Part shown: positions 60,912-64,000 of the stretch, piece by piece
How the letters are laid out: every line of letters starts with the position of its first letter
How positions within the stretch are numbered: the stretch's first letter is position 1
From: Enoplolaimus lenunculus
Lineage: Eukaryota; Nematoda; Enoplea; Enoplida; Thoracostomopsidae
Length of the DNA stretch: 64,000 bases
Reading direction: 5' to 3'
Assembly: GCA_030248215.1 (NCBI GenBank)
Contig: JASANG010000971.1
Span: 33,551-97,550, forward strand
The notes under the pieces: model-generated
The model's input: only the letters and a program-made list of their open reading frames with translations
The model's database searches: none
Told to the model about the DNA's origin: nothing
Made by a program: the position numbers and the translations under genes

Positions 60912-63900
60912 CTCAGCCAATGTTTTAGACACGAAGGCCCGGTTTGGCAAGTGACGTGGTCTCATCCGATGTTTGGCAGTTTGCTCGCGTCATGCTCGTA
61001 TGATCGCAAAGTTATCGTATGGAAAGAGTCAGGCGGAAAATGGGCAAAGTTGTACGAATATTGCAATCATGATGCGTCAGGTGGATTTAGATATTGGATA
61101 TTTGAGCAGCGTTAAATATAGTATATATTTATTTAATGTTTTCACAGAATGGTTGATAACCAAGTACTAAACTGGCTAGCGGGTTTTTATTGTAAAACAT
61201 TTACATTGACTATAGGTAACAACGGTACAACAGCCGAATATAGCATCCAAATTTGTTCACTATCAAAGTGTTTGCGTCGCACAAAAATATGAGTTTCTTG
61301 GCTTGCCAGTAATGCAAACTCAACAAGATTTTAAGTATATATGAAGGCTTGATCTGGTATTTGATAGGTTTATACATAATACTGGAGCCGGATACGGATA
61401 TCCGTTTTTACTAAATATTGAACCAGAACCGCATGTCCTGTCGCCCTCGGACTCGAAAAGCTATAAAGTTTAGCCTTTTAGTGAATTCGGTGGCGTTTGC
61501 TCCTCCTGATTATGGTCTCCGTTTTGCTGCCGCTAGTTCAGACGGATCGATTTCGATATTGTATTCCCCGGGTTAGTTTACTTCGCAATATATGGGTGAT
61601 ATAATGAATATCAACGTCATTTGTTTACGGTTTCGAAATTTGTAGCCTGAAAATTTAAATTTAGACGTTTATAAGTGCAGAATTGACAAAATTTTGTATG
61701 ATTACGCAAAAGAGCTATGTATCCTGAGGTACATTTTTGAAATGCTTGTACGTAGTACGTACCGATTCTGATTTATTTTAATTGTTAGTAGAACATCACT
61801 GTTCATTATCTGTGCTCTTACACGAATAGATGTTGAGTAGCATATAGTGCTTAACCAAATTAATGTGTGCAATATGTAGATGCTAATGATACTTGCAACA
61901 CGGCCGGGTCCATGCAAATATATTCAATGGTTTTAGAAAAATTTCGGGCACCGGGTCAACTCTAATAGATAATTCGATACCGTATGACTGCCTCTTGCGC
62001 TGCTCAGTTTTCGTGTAAACCATTGGTATCAAGCAGCCGTTTTCTATGCTTTGTTGAATTTTTTAGCTTTGAAGTCAGTATTAACATTTTTTTCAGGTGA
62101 CGGCACATGGGAGTCGAAAAAAGTTCCAAACGCACATAATGTATGTTCTGTGCGTAGTAGGTGTTGCATGTGTTATGGTTTGTGCTTTGTAATCGTAGTT
62201 CGTTATAAGGGTAGTGTTAAATTTGTAGTCAGTGCATACAGTACTACGGCGCTGGACGGTAACGGGCGGCGCTGAACATAATAGAAAGTATAGCGCCACC
62301 CTGAGATGATTGTAGTTTAGTGTTATAAAAACAAAAATCATCGCCAAGTTCTTAGTACTATCCTTTTTGAAAATTGTTGCCTGCTAACAGACACCCTAAA
62401 TCAGACATTGTATTATTCAATACAAATTATCCGTACAGTCACAAACTTTCTAGTTCCGATTCCGATTACAATTCTTGTATAAATTTGCTGTTCCGATTCC
62501 GATTTTGTTAATACAAAATTATGGAGCATAACGGTGATAGCCGATCCAGAGTTGAGTTCTCGTTCTTTGTACTCGCTGTGAAGCAAGTAGCGGTCAAACT
62601 CATCGAGCAGCAAACAAGAACGACGGACCAAATACAAAATTATCCGTATAGTCACAGAATTTGTAATTCCGATTACGAGAGTCGTTCAAATCCGCTTAGA
62701 ACCTAAATTTTGCCCAAAACAGGAACGGAAATTCAAATCAGTTTTAATCTCACCGAATTACTTATTGTTGGAATTTTTAAAAACTTTCCAAAAGACGGCT
62801 TAAGTCGAATTTTAAGTTATTTCATCATCAAGTTTTGCGAAAAGTCTTCAAAACAGTTGTTTTGTTAACAAAATTGACGTATTGCAAAAACGCTGATATC
62901 GAAATAACAATTTTTTTAATACGCTCATAGGTCGTTTACAAAATTTATTTGTTTAAACTGTCAGTAAGAATACATCGGTTCTACAAATAAAGAATAATTG
63001 AAACGCATCTGTAAACATAAAAAATTTAGACCGTACTCTTCGGAAAATACCGACTAATGGTTCAAAAATGTACAAAGTAAAACCAACACAACGCAATTTA
63101 AGGAGGCTTTCGCAATATTCGTATTATTGTTTAAAAAAATTAAGTTATAGTTTTTATTTAATATAGCAATGGGTTCAGCAAGCAAACGCAATTTATTTTT
63201 CTAACGCAATTACTTATTGTGAACGTAATTGCGTAAAATAGTCTTCTTAGAATTGCTGAGTCTTCTACTTTCATTGTAATAATTTCTATTCCAACGCAGC
63301 CTTCAGTGGGTGCTACGTGTTAAATGACATGGTTAGCGAACAATGACTGAGATTATCGGGAACAGGAAAATTAGGAACTAAACTTAGGATAATGTTCGAA
63401 ATTCCAATGTCGTTTCTTTTGTGCTAAACTGCTGCTTTTTGTTTCAGATTGGAGTTAATTCAGTTAGTTGATACCATCAAGTATTTACCGGATTCGCTCT
63501 TGATCTGAATATTAAACCAACACACGGAAGCGGTGCGAATTGTTACAGGCGGCTGCGATGATTTGGTTAAAATTTGGAGGTGAGTACAGTCATAGACAGG
63601 TTTAAATGCGCAGTAATCACGGTTGCGCCTGCAGTCGCGGTTTTCTGTTTGGGGTTGAATTTTCTTTGCTCGCGACTAGTCGTGTTCAGAGCCACAATCA
63701 TAATCGTTGCTGAAATAGCTGTTACAAATCGCGTTTGTAAAATTTTAAAAAATTTACAAAGTAGAAACCTCGGCTGCAGTCGCAGGTACGGTCGCACTGG
63801 CCGCGGAGCAGTTCATATCGCATCTGCCAGCAATTATATCCAAGAGGAAGGGAAAAGTTAAATCAGACAAGCTTTTCTGTACTTGTTCCGATTACGAACG

Positions 63901-64000
63901 GTTGGGATGCAGAAATTCATAGTGGTTACGTTATTAGTTATCAATTCGACATTTTAATAGAGTTAGTTTAATAACTTTAATCTGAGTCAAAGATTACCTG

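Larger units (their letters stand above)
51340..64000 (-). repeat. Right arm of giant inverted repeat
   Basis: The reverse complement of 37731-50390, still matching at the last base of the window, so the arm continues beyond it. Outside about 62200 single-base changes and short indels become frequent. Inside that point down to about 53200 it looks almost identical to the left arm. Confidence 0.95.
56810..64000 (+). pseudogene. Second SEC13 copy, 5' part, disrupted in exon 7
   Basis: The right-arm duplicate of SEC13, reading towards the window end. Exons 1-6 are present with sound splice sites: 56810-56812, 58614-58658, 60299-60417, 60929-61080, 61482-61571, 62097-62140. In exon 3 the donor is GTGAGA where the left copy has GTAAGA. 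Exon 7 (63448-63579) is damaged: Trp after NSVS is replaced by a stop (TGA), a one-base insertion follows near CACACGGAAGC, and other substitutions are present. Exons 8-10 would lie outside the window, if duplicated at all. The intact 316-aa gene is the left copy. Because the promoter and exons 1-6 look unharmed, a truncated transcript is possible. Confidence 0.85.

Overview
This is a window of AT-rich nuclear DNA from a eukaryote, most likely a small metazoan. It holds four recognisable host genes (a copper amine oxidase, a beta-tubulin, dolichol kinase and SEC13). Three are split by GT-AG introns packed with short non-autonomous transposons, tRNA-derived SINE-like repeats and minisatellites. 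Degenerate TTAGGC-like tracts recur through the first 36 kb. TTAGGC is the usual nematode telomere hexamer, and the tubulin has Phe at position 200 as nematode tubulins do, so a nematode or relative is possible. That assignment is inference only.

Layout. 1-5.57 kb: repeat-rich DNA with no gene seen. 5.57-8.90 kb (+): two-exon copper amine oxidase with every catalytic residue visible but one apparent 1-base deletion in a T-run. 8.90-15.14 kb: gene-free, with an (AT)n microsatellite, a SINE and transposon ends. 15.14-26.41 kb (+): nine-exon beta-tubulin, 445 aa and intact. Its introns hold nested MITEs, a palindromic TACCCGCGGGTA-rich block, a 1.8 kb array of a 44-bp unit flanked by ~100-bp direct repeats, and three copies of a tRNA-like element with terminal inverted repeats. 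26.4-29.4 kb: repeats. 29.46-31.25 kb (-): single-exon dolichol kinase. 31.25-35.56 kb: two TIR elements and a 95-bp tandem duplication. 35.56-44.92 kb (-): complete ten-exon SEC13, 316 aa.

The most striking structure is a giant inverted repeat. Positions ~37.73-50.39 kb reappear in reverse complement at ~51.34 kb to the window end, around a spacer of ~0.95 kb. Paired positions sum to 101729-101732 over more than 10 kb, so there are almost no net indels. By eye the arms are almost identical between ~39.5 and 48.5 kb, a few percent different in the inner Ty3-type gag fossil, and clearly more diverged in the outer ~1.8 kb. There the second SEC13 copy carries a stop and a frameshift in exon 7. 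This suggests a real inverted duplication with patchy gene conversion, but a collapsed or misjoined haplotype assembly must be excluded.

The host genes are unrelated housekeeping functions (ER glycosylation, COPII/nuclear pore, microtubules, amine oxidation). They do not form an operon or pathway. The novelty lies in the repeats and the palindrome.
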